A program made the translations under genes and the position numbers. A model generated the notes under the pieces. It made no database searches. It was not told where the DNA came from and saw only the letters and a list, made by a program, of their open reading frames with translations. Below, piece after piece: positions 22,471-35,535 of a DNA stretch of 64,000 bases (positions are counted from its first letter, which is position 1; every line of letters begins with the position of its first letter). The stretch spans positions 5,227,073 to 5,291,072 of the forward strand of contig NC_040032.1 of assembly GCF_000972845.2 (NCBI RefSeq), given 5' to 3'. This stretch comes from Larimichthys crocea (taxonomy: Eukaryota > Chordata > Actinopteri > Sciaenidae).

Positions 22471-25016
22471 ATGGTCTTTAATTTTCAGTGAGGTTTAAAG
22501 TGAAAGAGGAACTTTAACCTTCAACAGAGAATAATGCTGCATTTTCATGCTGACAAACTACATAAACCTCCCCTCATCTGTATTCTAAAATGATGTGTTG
22601 GAGCTCACACCTTTTACTGAGGGATTAATTTCCATGTTTTACCTCAAGAGGTCAGTCTAGCTCCCCGTGCCAGCAGTGGCTGACCAACTGAACTGATGAT
22701 AACTAACACTGAAGCTGGAGAAAGAGGCTGTTTTCAAAAGAAGCAGAGCAGAAACCTGAAACTCTTTGTCACAATGGTGTTAATTAAAATCTGCACGTTT
22801 CAAGGCACAGAAACAGAAACATGTTTATCTTTATGTGCATGTCATTCAGATGCTGTACCTCTCCTTCACTAAATAGGTGACATTACAATGGAATATGATA
22901 TGGTACATATATATACATGCTCATCTCTTTCCTGTGATTATCTTGTTTTCGGTCATTTTAGTGCTGTACAAAGGGAGGCCTCAACCATTGCCCTTTGAGC
23001 CTGGCACCTCAAACTGTTCCTTTGACCTGCAAAGTAATTAAATAAAAGAAACATTGAGAAAATAATTTGATGCTCTTAAAAAAGCATATATAACAAGATT
23101 TCCACAGGTGTTTGATGTATTTCTGTAGTCTTTGTAACTGGACAAATTAAGAAAATATCATCTCAATTCTATTTCCAGGGCAATAATAACTGACTTAGAT
23201 AACAAACAACAAAAAAAAAAATCTTTTGACAATCTAAAACATCAATAGTAGAAGCAGGCTTTGGAATCAATCCAGCTTAATGAAAGAAAAGGGTTTCCTG
23301 TGATGTCCAACAAATGTACAGGGAGAAAATCCATCAGAGAAGACACAGACACAAACAAGGTTCCACCCACGGCATCTTTGAAAGACCTGAAAGCAACGCT
23401 GCCAAAAGACATGTCGGGAAGAAAGCTGCTTGTTTTTGTCTTAAAAAATCTTTTTCACCAGTTGGGCTATGCAAGCATTCAGGGAGATCATAAGGGTGGA
23501 ATTGTCTTTTTTTAGCATTTGTCACCTTCATTAAACCAGTATGTGGTTAAATGCTTAAGAATGAAATAAAATAACTGCCCTTGAAATTCTTTGGCATTGA
23601 TCTTAGTGCATTTCTGACTTGAGGATTTGTCTCTTTACCTTGAAGGGAACTGTTTCTGTTGTTGATTAAAACCAATTTGTAAGGATACAAATGGATGAAA
23701 GCATTTAAAATGTTATTTCCACAACGGGCCATGAATTAACTCAAAAGACTGACTCTGTAAGCTTTCAGTGCAGTTTGCAGAAGTCCTCTCTTTGAGTCTT
23801 TGCCTCCTCTTTCCATTGCTGCTGCCAGTTTGCTAGAGAAAACACTGAATTGCCAGGATGTTTTCTTTGTCCTTGCACGACACTCCCTACATTTGACCTT
23901 GGCTTCAGATGAGGCTGTTTGGGCTCTCTGTGATGCTAAGGAAATTTAACAACATCACAAAGAGCAGGGGGAACTATGAATACTCTCTCTCTACTACAAC
24001 CTTCAGTACTGAAATACGTTTCACATTTAATCTGTGCGATAATGTTCTTGTAGCTACAATGATGTGGATGTACCTTGCAAGAAACTAACACACGACTGTG
24101 CACAAATTACAACATTTATCCTCTTTGTGTCTATTTTTACATCTTTGGCATTAGCAAGAGACTTAATTCTGCATCTATGTCTTATCTGGGCTTTCTTATG
24201 TTGCATGTTATGCAGGAATATATCATCCTGATCAGCAGGGTCAGCTCACACTCTAACTGTTTTTTTCTGTTCATATAAACACTCCACAGAGTGCGTTCAG
24301 TCTCTGGTAAAAGATTTTACTCATGTCATCACAGTCCTGCAGAATCCGTTGCATCTCCAAATATCTCAGGTTCTCAGGGAGAGGGACGTTTTCACGTTTG
24401 TGTGGATCATGACATTTTGCCATCAGTAGTCTGACTCCATATTTTCTGCATGTATAGTGAAGTGACAATTACTATAAAGAAAGGTTTATATAAGCCACTG
24501 GTTCAGTGCTGAAGTGAAATACAAACCCAACTTTAACAAAGGTTACCAGCCTCTGTATTTATGTATTTATTATTATTTATATTAGTCATTTATTTATTTA
24601 ACTGTTTAATGTTAAGAATATATGAGGGACTTACCTGAATATGATTGTTATTGGATATGAACCCATAATGCACTCTGAACTGATACGAACAGCATCTGCT
24701 GTCTTTTCACAGTCACGTTTACCCTCAACATTAAGGACAATACATACATTCACATACAAGCTATTAATTAGAAAAATATAAAGAAGATTAAAAAAGATGC
24801 ACAAGCAGATATTAAGTATATATTTACACTATGTTTTTTAAATGAAGAAGAGCTGAATGGTTTTGTGTAGGAAAGCATTCACCAGATGTGTCAGTGACTT
24901 TCTCATATTTCATCACTCATCACACTTCGGATCACCTTTATTTCCCACACACTTAAAGTGTAACACATGAAGGCCGTAGCTTTGCATTACACCCCTAGTA
25001 CATTTAGTGCAATGAC

Positions 25017-25300
25017 AGGTCATCCACCCATTTCCCATTACTGCTTGTCTTTATCATGCTCACAGGGGGCTGGAGCCAAACCCAGCTGGCATTTGGCGAG
25101 AGGCGGGGTACACCCTGGACGAGTCCCTAGTTCATCACAGGGCTGACCTACAGAGACAAACGACCATTCACGCTCATGTTCACACCTACAGGCAATTTAG
25201 AGTCACCAATTAACCTGCATGTCTTTGGACTGTGGGAAGAAGCCAGAGTTCCCGAACATTTAGGCATGGGAAGAGCATGAAAAAACTCCATACAGAAAGT
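25017..25300 (+). mobile_element. L2-like retroposon 3' region
   Basis: GGGGGCTGGAGCCAAACCCA, then GGCGAGAGGCGGGGTACACC, ATTTAGAGTCACCAATTAAC and CATGTCTTTGGACTGTGGGA appear in the order known for a very abundant fish retroposon tail, ending near ACTCCATACAGAAAG. The copy is about 10-15 percent diverged by eye and non-coding. I assign it to the L2/CR1 side of LINEs with moderate confidence. Confidence 0.75.
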
Positions 25301-25768
25301 GTGGAATAAAGAAACTTTGTGAAAATGTACTGTATATGGCAGATTCATTTGAGCTAGGATGCATTTTATTAGCCTAAGACACAGGAGGATTCTTCTATGG
25401 GTTGTTAAGTTGATTGACAGACTTTCCTCCTACTAGCACCTGACTGACATGATTTGAACCGATGCTCTTTGAAAGAGTGCAGGCTTAAAAAACAAAATCC
25501 ACAACACGATACAATGCTGTTATAATTGACACATTAAAATGCATCAGTAATAGATTCTTTTTGGCTTCATGTTGTTGTTTGATGTATTGTTGTATCCCCG
25601 GTATATCAGATGACATTTGGAGCTACGTGGTTTTTATTGGACAGAACTGTCAGATGTGATTAATGCTTTGTGGGAGAATAAATCAGTGGTGTTTCAATTG
25701 AGGATCTGGAAATTACACTTTTTTCACCCGTTTCCACTAATTACTACTTCATTCTTCAAGTAATGTTT

Positions 25769-25821
<53 letters not shown>

Positions 25822-28051
25822 CACGCACATACATGTAGAGTGCAAACTACTACATGTGTTTGCTGCTTCCATGCAGATGTTTGTCTGCACACATGTATGC
25901 CCGTACTGTGCGGCCGATCCCGAATCCTTGATCTTCAACTACATGAACAGGCATGGAAACACTCACACACATACACATGCGCACTCACAGACACACACAA
26001 ACACACATACACATGCACATAGACTCACACACCCACTCCCCAAACCTAAACAATGATCCATCATACGATTCCACATCCTCCTCTGGGCCACATCAGTCCC
26101 TTTGCTGCGGAAAAACTGATCCCAGAATCGGCTGCTAACTGTCAACTGCAGGACTCTGAGCCGCCCACTCACCACTAGAAAGAGACCACTGTGGACGCAT
26201 GCATTTAATAGGCCTGCCATCAGGGTAAATGGAGGCTTAGTTTGAGAGTGCTCTGATCTCTCTCTGGATTTGTGACGCTCCTCTTTAAAAAAAAAAAAAA
26301 AACCCCAAGGAGAGTGAATACAATGGTGGATTTGTCGAGGCTGTAATTGTGATTTTAGTTTTAGTTTTGTTCCTTGTCATTGTAGGTGAATTGTCTGGCA
26401 TGTCGTAGCTGTCATCAAGGGCTTGTGTGTGGCGTGCGGTGTGTGTGTGTGTGTGTGAGTTTGCTCACATACATGTAGTTCTCTGCTCTTTTCTCTGGAC
26501 ACACGGAGCCACTAGAAGTGGCTGTTGGAAAAACATCCAACCAAACTGAGATGACACCACCTGGAAAACTTGGTTTCCCATTAAACCACTTAAAACACTG
26601 AAGAACATCAGCAAAATATTTTTTTTGTGTGTTTTAATGGATGGATGCAATATGTCAATGTGTGTGTGTGTGTGTGGTCATCATTAGCCACCACTACCCT
26701 TGAGCTGCCCACTGCACCAGTATGGACATGGCCACCCACACTCTCTGCCCTACTCTACCATTTATATTAAACTCCACATAATGGACCATCTGGGGACTCT
26801 GTATGGCTAAATCATTAGCATCACCACAAGTTCCTCTTTGTGCCAGTTAAAACGTGTCTTTCTTTTTCTTTTCTTCTTCTTCTTTTTTTTTTTTTTTTTT
26901 ACTATTTTCCAGTCTTGCCAGCTGAGTCACCCAATATGCAAAGGTGGACGCAGCTAAGACAAATGTTGAGATTTGGTTCAGTGACAGTTTTAAACAACAT
27001 GGTTTTCATGGGAGGCTGCAAACAGGGAATGGGTGTGCGAGTGAGTTTATTCTAAAAGTATTATAAATCTGTTACAGCTCTTCCAAGGCGAGTAAACTGA
27101 AGTAAAAAGGACGAAATGTATGATAGAAAGTCAGCTGCAAGAAGGATATTGCAGCTAAAATACGTTGGTTTGGTAATAAAAACGCTGCAAAGTAGCTGAG
27201 TTTTGAAATGTCACTAAAGACAACAGAGACAAACAATTGCTTTATGTTACAGCTGAGGAGGATGAGTGTGTCAGGAAAGAGCAATCATATTTTAAACTGT
27301 TCCATCGCCGTCAAAAATTTAGTAAATTTTATTGTGGTCTCACCATTGAAAGCAGATGATCTCTTGTTTCTTTTTTCCTAAATTCATCGGAGGCCAAAAC
27401 CAACAAGGCAAAATTATGCAGAAGCAATGCAAGATTTAAAAAAAAAAATATTATAATAAAATTCATAAAAAACCAAGTATATCTCTGACATCAAACAGTA
27501 AATAAATGAGACCATAGCGGAGAAGACAAGCTCAACAGATGAATAGAATAAGACTTTGATTATTAACATCCTGTTTCATGCAGTGTGTTGTGTTCTGGTA
27601 GATGAAGCTCTGGGCAGAACCTTCATCAGAGACAGAGTCGGGCCTCTCTGGCTGTGGTGAACACACTAACCACTAATATCAGGTTGGTTCAGCAGAGGAG
27701 AACAACAGCACGGCCACACTAACCAGACAGCTGCAGTTTTCTGCATCACAATATGCTGGAAGAGGGATTAGCCACTCAGCTAGCATAATAACAACAACAA
27801 CAATACTGATGACAATAGTAGAAATAATTATCATAATTACACTAAGTCCACTATACAGCTACAGCCACAGCTGCTAACATAAAAAATACTGTATACTGTG
27901 GCTGATCATCGGATATTTTATTTGTAAATCTTTTTTAGAAACAAAAGTTTTAATGTTGTGGAGAATTGAAAAAAAAGATGAGATGTAATTAACAATACTG
28001 ACCTATCATCAATCATCAAACAGTTATATGGCTCTATGAGGCTGCAATGTG
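25301..28051. other. intergenic DNA
   Basis: The interval contains GT/CA microsatellites (25772-25819, 25960-26035), poly-A (26286-26301) and poly-T (26883-26900) runs and AT-rich unique sequence. No exon or RNA gene was recognised. Confidence 0.65.
25772..25819. repeat. (GT)n microsatellite
   Basis: A perfect GT run of about 48 bp. CA-rich patches follow at 25960-26035 and short GT runs at 26438-26457 and 26659-26676. Confidence 0.97.
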
Positions 28052-28391
28052 GCACAACAGTGCGTAGTGCAGATTTTGTGATATCTAGCAGTGCATTTGC
28101 TGATCACAACCCCTTCGCCTCACCCTCCCCTTGTAGGTATGAAGGGGAAACTATTGAAGCCACAAAATGTGCAGAAAAATGTTAATATCTAAAGCCAGTG
28201 TTTAGTTTGGCCATTCTGGGCTACTGTAGAAACTTGACAGCTCAACATGGTGGACTCTGTGGAAGAGGACCCACAGCATCTGTAGATAGAAAAGGCTCAT
28301 TAGGCACTAAGGTAACAAAAACATGATTCTGATCTTTATAATATTTTATAATCACCTGAAGATGATAATAATAAAGCTTTAGGACCTTTAA
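28052..28391 (+). mobile_element. TTAA-ended MITE-like element, copy B
   Basis: The interior AAGCCAGTGTTTAGTTTGGC, CTACTGTAGAAACTTGAC, GGAAGAGGACCC and GGTAACAAAAACATGATTC matches copies A and C. The right end AGGACCTTTAA is intact, but the preceding CACACTGG part is lost. The left end is worn and its boundary is approximate. Confidence 0.75.
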
Positions 28392-29720
28392 ATTGACAAA
28401 GAAAAACTACAGCAGTAGCTGGAGACATAAAACATAAACGCATAAACGCATAAAAATGAACAGTATACATTTTGTTTCCGTAAATAGATCTCTGATGCTT
28501 TAAGTGTTGGTTGTTGGATAATTGAACCTAAACAATTACATGTGTGTTTAAGAAAGGCTCTAATTACAGATGAATATTTTTCACACGGGCCTACTCTTTG
28601 ACATTCATCTTGTGTGGCTGTCACTAACATATTTCATATTTGGTTTGGTCATTTCATGCAGAAGGAAATCAAAATCATGAAACAAACCACTTTAGAGGAA
28701 ACCATTTCAAGTTGTGAGAGTAATGTGAGCATTTTTGAAGGATATACGCAGTTTTCTTGAGGATTTCTTAATTAGTGTGCTTTGAACTTTGCGGAGGTTA
28801 TGAGATCTAACATCCCACTGAATACTGATCTGTGGCTAATTTATTGCTTCACGAGTTTCCTTTATTATGTTGGACATAAGATGCTCAATGTACTGTATGT
28901 CAAACCATGAAATCGCTTATCCTTATAGTCAAATATTACCATAATTGTCTCTACCGCCGCAAGCACTACTACTACAGCTGCAACTAATACCAGTCAGTAC
29001 AACAGAAATATGACATGATCTGACTAAAATGGAAGAAGATGGAAGAGCAAATAAGAAGGGTTTAATGTGAAGTAAATCATACAATTGGGCAAAATAAGTC
29101 TACTAAATCTTTGAGGAAGTTGATATGATGTAAATCCAAAGGAATATGATGTTTTAAGGACTGGTAGTTTCATTTGAATGTGTTTAAGTTTGCTAACTTT
29201 ATCTTAAAAGCCTTAAAAAAGAAGCCAGACAGACAATTTAATTCATTTTTTCCTTTGATTTCTCCACTATAACTATTGTGAATGTTAACCGAATATTATA
29301 ACAGTGAGATATGATATGCCTCTAGGTGTAAAGTAGCCTTGTAGCACTTCTTAATTTCTTGATTTTAATTTTTTTTAAATAACTTCTTCTTTGCTGAATT
29401 CAAATGGTGGGAATTGATATCATCATGGGTGAAAACATGCAATGGAAAAATGAAAAAAGTTTGTTTCCTTTGCTACCAAGCTGCAGCTTTGTGGTTCATC
29501 AGTGTGTGCGCGTGTTTAGAGTTCGGCTGATTCAAATCTAATGTATCAAGCTTTAAGTAGCAGCCATGTAGCCTCAGAGATTACACTGTTTTCACTCTTC
29601 ACTTTTTCTTCTTTTTGTTTTTGCAGAAGTGTGTGTTTGAGGCGCTCTGTGGTAAGAGGCTGCATGTGCACATCCTCATGCGTGTCTCACATATGCATGT
29701 TTCTGTCTTTCTGTAAATGA

Positions 29721-29724
29721 CGTG

Positions 29725-29768
<44 letters not shown>
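29721..29768. repeat. (GT)n microsatellite
   Basis: A GT run of about 46 bp with one CGTG interruption. Confidence 0.97.
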
Positions 29769-29769
<1 letters not shown>

Positions 29770-29883
29770 GGAGTGAATGACTTGGCTCCACATCAAAGGC
29801 CCCCGCGAGTCTCTGCATTAACGAGGCCCTTTGTTCCCTGCCTCCCAGATTACAGCACGTCTCTCCCTGTGCTGCCAGTGAGC
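29770..29883. promoter_or_regulatory. candidate non-coding regulatory block with TCF/LEF motif
   Basis: This compositionally balanced, non-repetitive block is boxed between two GT microsatellites. It contains CATCAAAGG (29791-29799), the reverse complement of the TCF/LEF consensus, and CCCTTTGTTCC (SOX/TCF-like) about 30 bp later. It lies about 6.8 kb upstream of tcf7. Conservation is not tested. Confidence 0.3.
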
Positions 29884-29908
29884 AGTGTGTGTGTGTGTGT
29901 GTGTTTGC

Positions 29909-29939
<31 letters not shown>

Positions 29940-29958
29940 GGGAGAGAGGGAGAGAGAG
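29884..29958. repeat. compound (GT)n-(GA)n microsatellite
   Basis: About 21 bp of GT, then TTGCA, then about 50 bp of GA with CG and GG interruptions. Reading frames on both strands here are low-complexity. Confidence 0.95.
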
Positions 29959-29959
29959 T

Positions 29960-32900
29960 GTGTGTGCAGGGCACAGTAACCTGTAGACCGAAGACTGAAG
30001 GCCAAGGTCTGATCCTCCTCCTCATCATCATCATTCTCATCTAATGGAACCAAAAAGAAAGCTGATGCAAGGAAAATTACAGTTTTTCACTCAACTCCAT
30101 GAACTGGTTTAATTTTTTGGAATTCTGGAGAAAACTTTTATTTTTTCAATGTCTTGCTTTTATAAATGCTACCCAACATTATGTAATTCTCAGCTAATGA
30201 CTTCAGGCTAGTTATCTGTTATCAACTTATTGTCGATGTACTCATTTTAGCTGAACAAACAAACAAAGCCTATCACAGAAAATTGCTCTTTCAGGCATAT
30301 GGCTCTTGTGCAACGCATGTGAAATAAACAGAACGGCATTAAAAAGTTCCTTCAAAACAGTAGGCGTATGAAATAAAAACAGTGATCAGACATACATACA
30401 GTTTATTTGTAACATAAACGTGAAGAAATAACAACTTATCAGCAGCCTGTCATGGAATACATTTCAAAAATAATCCTCCAACCACTCGACCTGCCTTCAA
30501 ACGTGATGCTTCAACCTGCAAGATCACCTCATCTCACCTCAATCGGCTCAGCAGTGCACTGACACAAACCTCGTGGCGTGTGTTTGTAGACACAGTGTGG
30601 CGCAGAAGCTCTTTACTGCTATTTCCAGTCACTATCAGACCTGTTTTTCATAAGCCGGGGCACGATTTGTTAATGCACGTCTTTAAAAGGTTCATGAACT
30701 GAAGCGGGCCTGAGCGGAGATGGAGCTGTTCCAACCACAGCTCGCTTGTTCTTTCCTCTGAGTACACAGGGAGAAGCGAGCACAGTTTTGTTCCAGAGAT
30801 ATATATTGTTTAAATTTTTAAAAAACGAAAGGCTGCCTCTTTTGGGGGGGTGGAATATCCTCTTACACAGTGACAGATAAGACTATCATTGGAACGGATT
30901 TGATGCAACTCATCAGTCGAGTCTTCAGTTACCAATGAAAAGTACAGTTTTATAGTTTGGATCTTAAATTTGGCCAAATCTGTCGTTAATCCAGATTACA
31001 AAGTGTATATAAATGTATTTGAAATTGATCCCCAGCTTTTATTTTTATGTATCCTTAACTCGAGCTGTGATATTTTTTATGTAGTTGCTGAACTTTCTGC
31101 TTGGTTTGTTTTAAGTTGCTCAGGATAAGACCAAAATGTACATTCATTGCATTTTAGCTCTCACATTGAACCCAAAGTCACAAATAAAGTGCTTGCATCT
31201 TCATCCACTGATCCTCCACTGAAGACCAGCGATGTGTTTTCAAAGCTCTTTTTCCTCCACTGTTTATGTTTGTTGATTTCACCCCCAAAGCCCTCCTCAG
31301 ATCTGTGATATCAGCTCATAAATGTTTGATAAGGAGCTAACGAAGAGGTAAAGGGACTCTGCGCTCTGCTAAATCAAAAGAGAAAGACACATATCAAATC
31401 AGCAAACACTCAGCAAACTAGAACTTGAACAAGCCTCATTATCTGGCACAAGATTTAGGTCTTATTTTGCTTCACCAGTGTCTCTGCTCTGTCGGTCTGT
31501 GAGTGATTCCACAGGAGGACGTGCAGGTTTGGTGCCTTGCTCAAGAACATTCTACGACTGGAGGAAACTTTTTTCTCTGTTTCATTTTTCACTCCAAGAT
31601 GTAACCTTTATTCTTTGTGGTAAAGTGTGCTGCAGCTGCTACTAATGTTTCCACCTCTGTGTGCCACTTCTTAAATAAGTGTTTGAAATTCTGAAATGAT
31701 TCACAGGGTATTCAGCCTCCTACAGACATCAAACCCACCTTTAGGAGCTACGTGGCATCCCATCAATGGACTACTTAAGTCAGCCTCTTTGTTCGAATAA
31801 AAAGCTTTGCTCAAATTTCAGACAGTCTCTAATAGCAAAACTCAGACAACACATAAGATAAGTACGAGTAAATAAAGGACTCTAACACATGTGATTCATT
31901 TGATTAAAACCTGGGTGACACTTATTCCTCTACGTAGAACATAAAAATAATCTTCTTTAACATTTCAATGTTTTTTGCATGCAGACTGGTGGCTATCTTG
32001 GCCCACTTAATATTCTAAAACAATTAAACATAAATCTGTCATAATCTTTAATCTCACTTAAACCACTTTACTATTTCATCGCATAAACTTAAACACAAAA
32101 TAAAACCGTTGTAAAGATTTGTTGAGGTTCCACATTGCTGTCTGGATGCAGCCTTGGAAGGACATGGTTTTGATTGTAGGAAAACTACCAATAAAAAGCA
32201 CACAAGTGGTTCCAGTTAAGAGCTGTTCGCTTGGATGTGGCTTAACCCCAATGAAAGGACATGATTTAATTACTCTGCCGCTTTAATGCGCCTGATGTTT
32301 CTTTAGAAAGCACAGTATATATAATCTTTTTTTGAACCAACTGTGATTCATCTTTGAAAAAAAAAAGACATGTTAAAGAAGAAACATTTACCCCACCAAT
32401 GATTGAGCAACGGAAAGAGACTCATTGAAATGATCTTCTCATGTAAAATGAGTCTTTTACACACTAGCAGCGGAGTCGATGTTTGTCTGTTGTGCTCTGT
32501 AAATCTGTTTCTTTAAACAAATGTTTGGGTTCAGGCGAGAGCAAAAGACGTTATCTTGTTTCCTCTTATACTTCCTGTCACCACTGTGACGATCCCCATC
32601 TCTTTGGTTTGTGGCCCCTTAAATGAAAGCAAGGTGTACTCAGGCCCCCACTCGTCAACAGGTTGAATGTACCAGTTGTGCACATTTCAACCAGAGAGTT
32701 TCACTTTATTCAAATATTTTTTAAAAGATTGAGGACATAAAATCATTCAGTAATTCTAAAATGTTCATGACCTCTCAGATTACTCCTGTAAGGGTCCAGT
32801 CCCCTCCAACAGAATTTTTTCTTTCACTTTTCGAGTTGACATTTTATGTTTGCTATGCACTTTGAATTGTATGTTCCAGCAAATATTTTTAACCAGAACA

Positions 32901-33369
32901 TGTATATGACATAAATAATATCTTTAAATGTTAGCGTTACTGCAAAGTCAGGTATGTTTCGTTTCGCTACATGTCTGTAAGCTTTACATCAATGAAAACA
33001 TACACATCTTTGCATCAAACACATTTCCTTTATCAGAACAACCGCAGTTATTGCCTTGTTCGGATATAGCACGCGCATCTTTCTCTGTGTGTGAAAAGCT
33101 CACCTTCTGGGGTCACAGCAGCTATGCATCCTTTTGTTTTCTGTCTGCGCTGCTTATCTTTTCTATCTGCTGCATGTATCCTTATTTGGCCTTTCCTCCC
33201 CGCAGATGATGTCTGATGTCACGACAGTCAGAGTTCGAGAGATTGTGTAGATAATGAGAAAGGATGCTCATGGTGTGGGCGAGTCCCAAAAACTCTGCAC
33301 TGAAAGGGTAGTGTGAACTTAAAATATGACTAAGATCTGACAAGAATAATTAAACGACTCATAGTAAAA

Positions 33370-33370
<1 letters not shown>
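29960..33370. other. intergenic DNA with possible regulatory block at 30480-30760
   Basis: The region is mostly AT-rich. The 30480-30760 stretch is more GC-rich, free of simple repeats and carries a RUNX-type AACCACA motif near 30735, which is the look of a conserved element. The 93-codon frame at 32928-33209 has hydrophobic character from pyrimidine-rich sequence and no recognisable family. Confidence 0.5.
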
Positions 33371-33414
<44 letters not shown>

Positions 33415-33440
33415 TGAGTGTGTGTGTGAGAGAGAGAGAG
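33371..33440. repeat. (GT)n-(GA)n microsatellite
   Basis: A perfect GT run of about 42 bp, GAGTGAGT spacers and a short GA run. Looser GA/GT patches continue to about 33580. Confidence 0.95.
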
Positions 33441-33811
33441 GCAGAGACAGATATAAAGACAGAGAGTGTTTGTAGGTCAGCGCACCTCAAAATATGTCAA
33501 GAGAGAAAGCGTGCAGAGAGAGAGAGTGTGTGTTCATTTCTGGATTTTTGTTTCGTGTGTCTATCTGTGTGCGAGAGACACACAGGCTGACCATAGCCTA
33601 CAGTCTAAGTTGAACCTGTGATCCCATGTGATGAATGTGCGTAACTATCAGCACAGATATTCATGGGAAACTGTGTTAAGTATCAGAGAGGGGCGAGCTC
33701 ACGAGGCAGTGTGGCCCATGCAGGAGAGGTGCTGTCTCTCTGGAAAAACAGCTGTCTATATTTAATCAAGGCGAATAAACAAGGAGTTTAAACAACTCAT
33801 TTATAATTTAG

Positions 33812-33896
33812 ATTTGCATACATTAAAACTGCTCATTTTAATCTTTTTATTAATATGCATTGACGATATTGTATAAATATGCAGTTTTATGCAAAT
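33812..33896. promoter_or_regulatory. paired octamer (POU) motifs upstream of tcf7
   Basis: ATTTGCAT at 33812-33819 and ATGCAAAT at 33889-33896 are both exact octamer motifs, in inverted orientation. The related ATATGCAT lies between them at 33853-33860. The block is AT-rich but not a simple repeat. Octamers bind POU factors such as Oct1/Oct2; a role in tcf7 control is conjecture. Confidence 0.35.
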
Positions 33897-33899
33897 ACC

Positions 33900-35535
33900 A
33901 GGCCCATTTTCTGTTTGTATTTAATTCTGTTTCCCAGCTGTGGATCATCATTTTCATTCAAGGCAACCGACTCAGATTAAGTCACGTATTAAGTCACAGC
34001 ATGGGAGTGTATAAATATTTCTCAATTAAAAACTCTGAAGACCAGCTATGCTACTGTATCAGCATTAAAAATGCATTGGCGTTGGGAGGAAAATAGAGGA
34101 AGTTTGATAAGAAATCAGAACTCAGAATTCTACATCTTTGAACTATGTTTTTTCTTCCATCTTTCCCTCCTCCAATCAAGTAGTTGCAATAGCTAACACT
34201 TTTTGGAGACTGTAACAAAATCTGGGGGATGTAAGGACCAGCCAAAAACATGCTGTGTATCTGTTATTGATGAGCATGCCATGCCTTCTGATGTTTTTTT
34301 TCACAGCATGTCCTACATTTTTCTGTATCTCGCCAGAGCTGCCACTTTTCTGTCCATACAAATGAGGAGTTTTGTTACAAAATGTGAAAACTAGCAAGTG
34401 AACAGTTTGACAGCAGCCACTACAAAAGGACTGCTGCGAGAGGAGTAACACTCACAATACATAATTACCAACGTTAAACTTGATACCCCTCAAAAATAGT
34501 AACATTTGATGCTAGTCAGGCATTTTTAAATAGAAATATTCTCACGTTCATCTTTGTATACTAATGTATAATAATATAATCATCAACCTTTGAATGCAGC
34601 ACTCATGACAAGGCACATGTCTAATGAGAACCAATCACAGAAAAGAGAGGGCAGGGTTTCACACACAAGAGACAGCTGATAGGATCCACTGCCTCCATCA
34701 CCACACACAAAGTGAAAGCTAAATATTTCTGTGTGAAAATAGCAGCTATCAGTTTGATAAGATAGCAAAATGTTGCATGTTGTCAACAGATGAAAGAAAT
34801 TGATGTAAGTATAGAATAAAATGCACAGTGAAGAGATCTGCAGTTTATTCTCCCATATTCCATTATCAGACACAGAATACCTCACTATCTTGCGTGTTCT
34901 TAATGTTAATCTTTATATTTATTATACATAATGTATGAGGGCTGATAATATTCTACAGCCAGTGACTGGTTGCAAAAATGCTAAATTGAAATACTCAAAT
35001 GCAGGAAGTAAAGAAAAAACAAGTTTTCTATCTTTTAAATTCAGTGTTTATGTGTATAGAACCAATGCTGCAATACAAGTCCCTTTTAGATGAGTTGTGC
35101 AGATGCATTTGATGGAGCGTAGCTGATAAAAAGAAATCTATTATTTGTAAATTTTAAGATCCTAAAATTAATGATTATACATTAATGCTGTAGGATTGTT
35201 ATACTTTAAGGTTTAATTCAGGTGAATGTGAAGTAGAAACCACCTCAGCTCAGAAAAACCCAGTAAAGAGCAACATTTGACAAAAATGAGCTGACTCCAC
35301 GCAAAAATATTATTTCCCACATTTTATTGTGAAAATTAGTTTTCGCTCCTCCCAGTCATTGTCATTTGGCAGTAATTTCATTTTACAACAAGAAGAGATT
35401 CTTGTGCAAACTTCACTTTAGGATTATGGCACCAAGGCTTTGTGAATTATTATCATTTCAATATTGTAAATAAGAAATGAAAATGTTAGCAGTAAAACCG
35501 AGTGAAAAAATAACTGTATGCAGTTATTTAAAGAT
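33900..35535. other. intergenic DNA
   Basis: AT-rich sequence without recognised genes. The stretch 34051-34451 supports overlapping frames on both strands, none with known domains. No simple repeat longer than 20 bp. Confidence 0.6.

Larger units (their letters stand above)
18071..25016. other. intergenic DNA, central part
   Basis: Besides the repeats listed separately, this interval is AT-rich with poly-A runs (19626-19645, 23210-23222). The 84-codon frame at 23261-23515 has no recognisable domain or splice context. A consensus TCF/LEF motif (CATCAAAGC) lies at 21021-21029. No gene is supported. Confidence 0.65.

Noticed and set aside
23261..23515. 84-codon lysine-rich frame
   Set aside because: No similarity to a known family by eye, and no flanking exon signals or conserved context.
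29687..30053. Long serine/leucine- and threonine/histidine-rich frames on the minus strand, with arginine/glutamate-rich frames opposite
   Set aside because: They are translations of GT/CA and GA/CT microsatellites.
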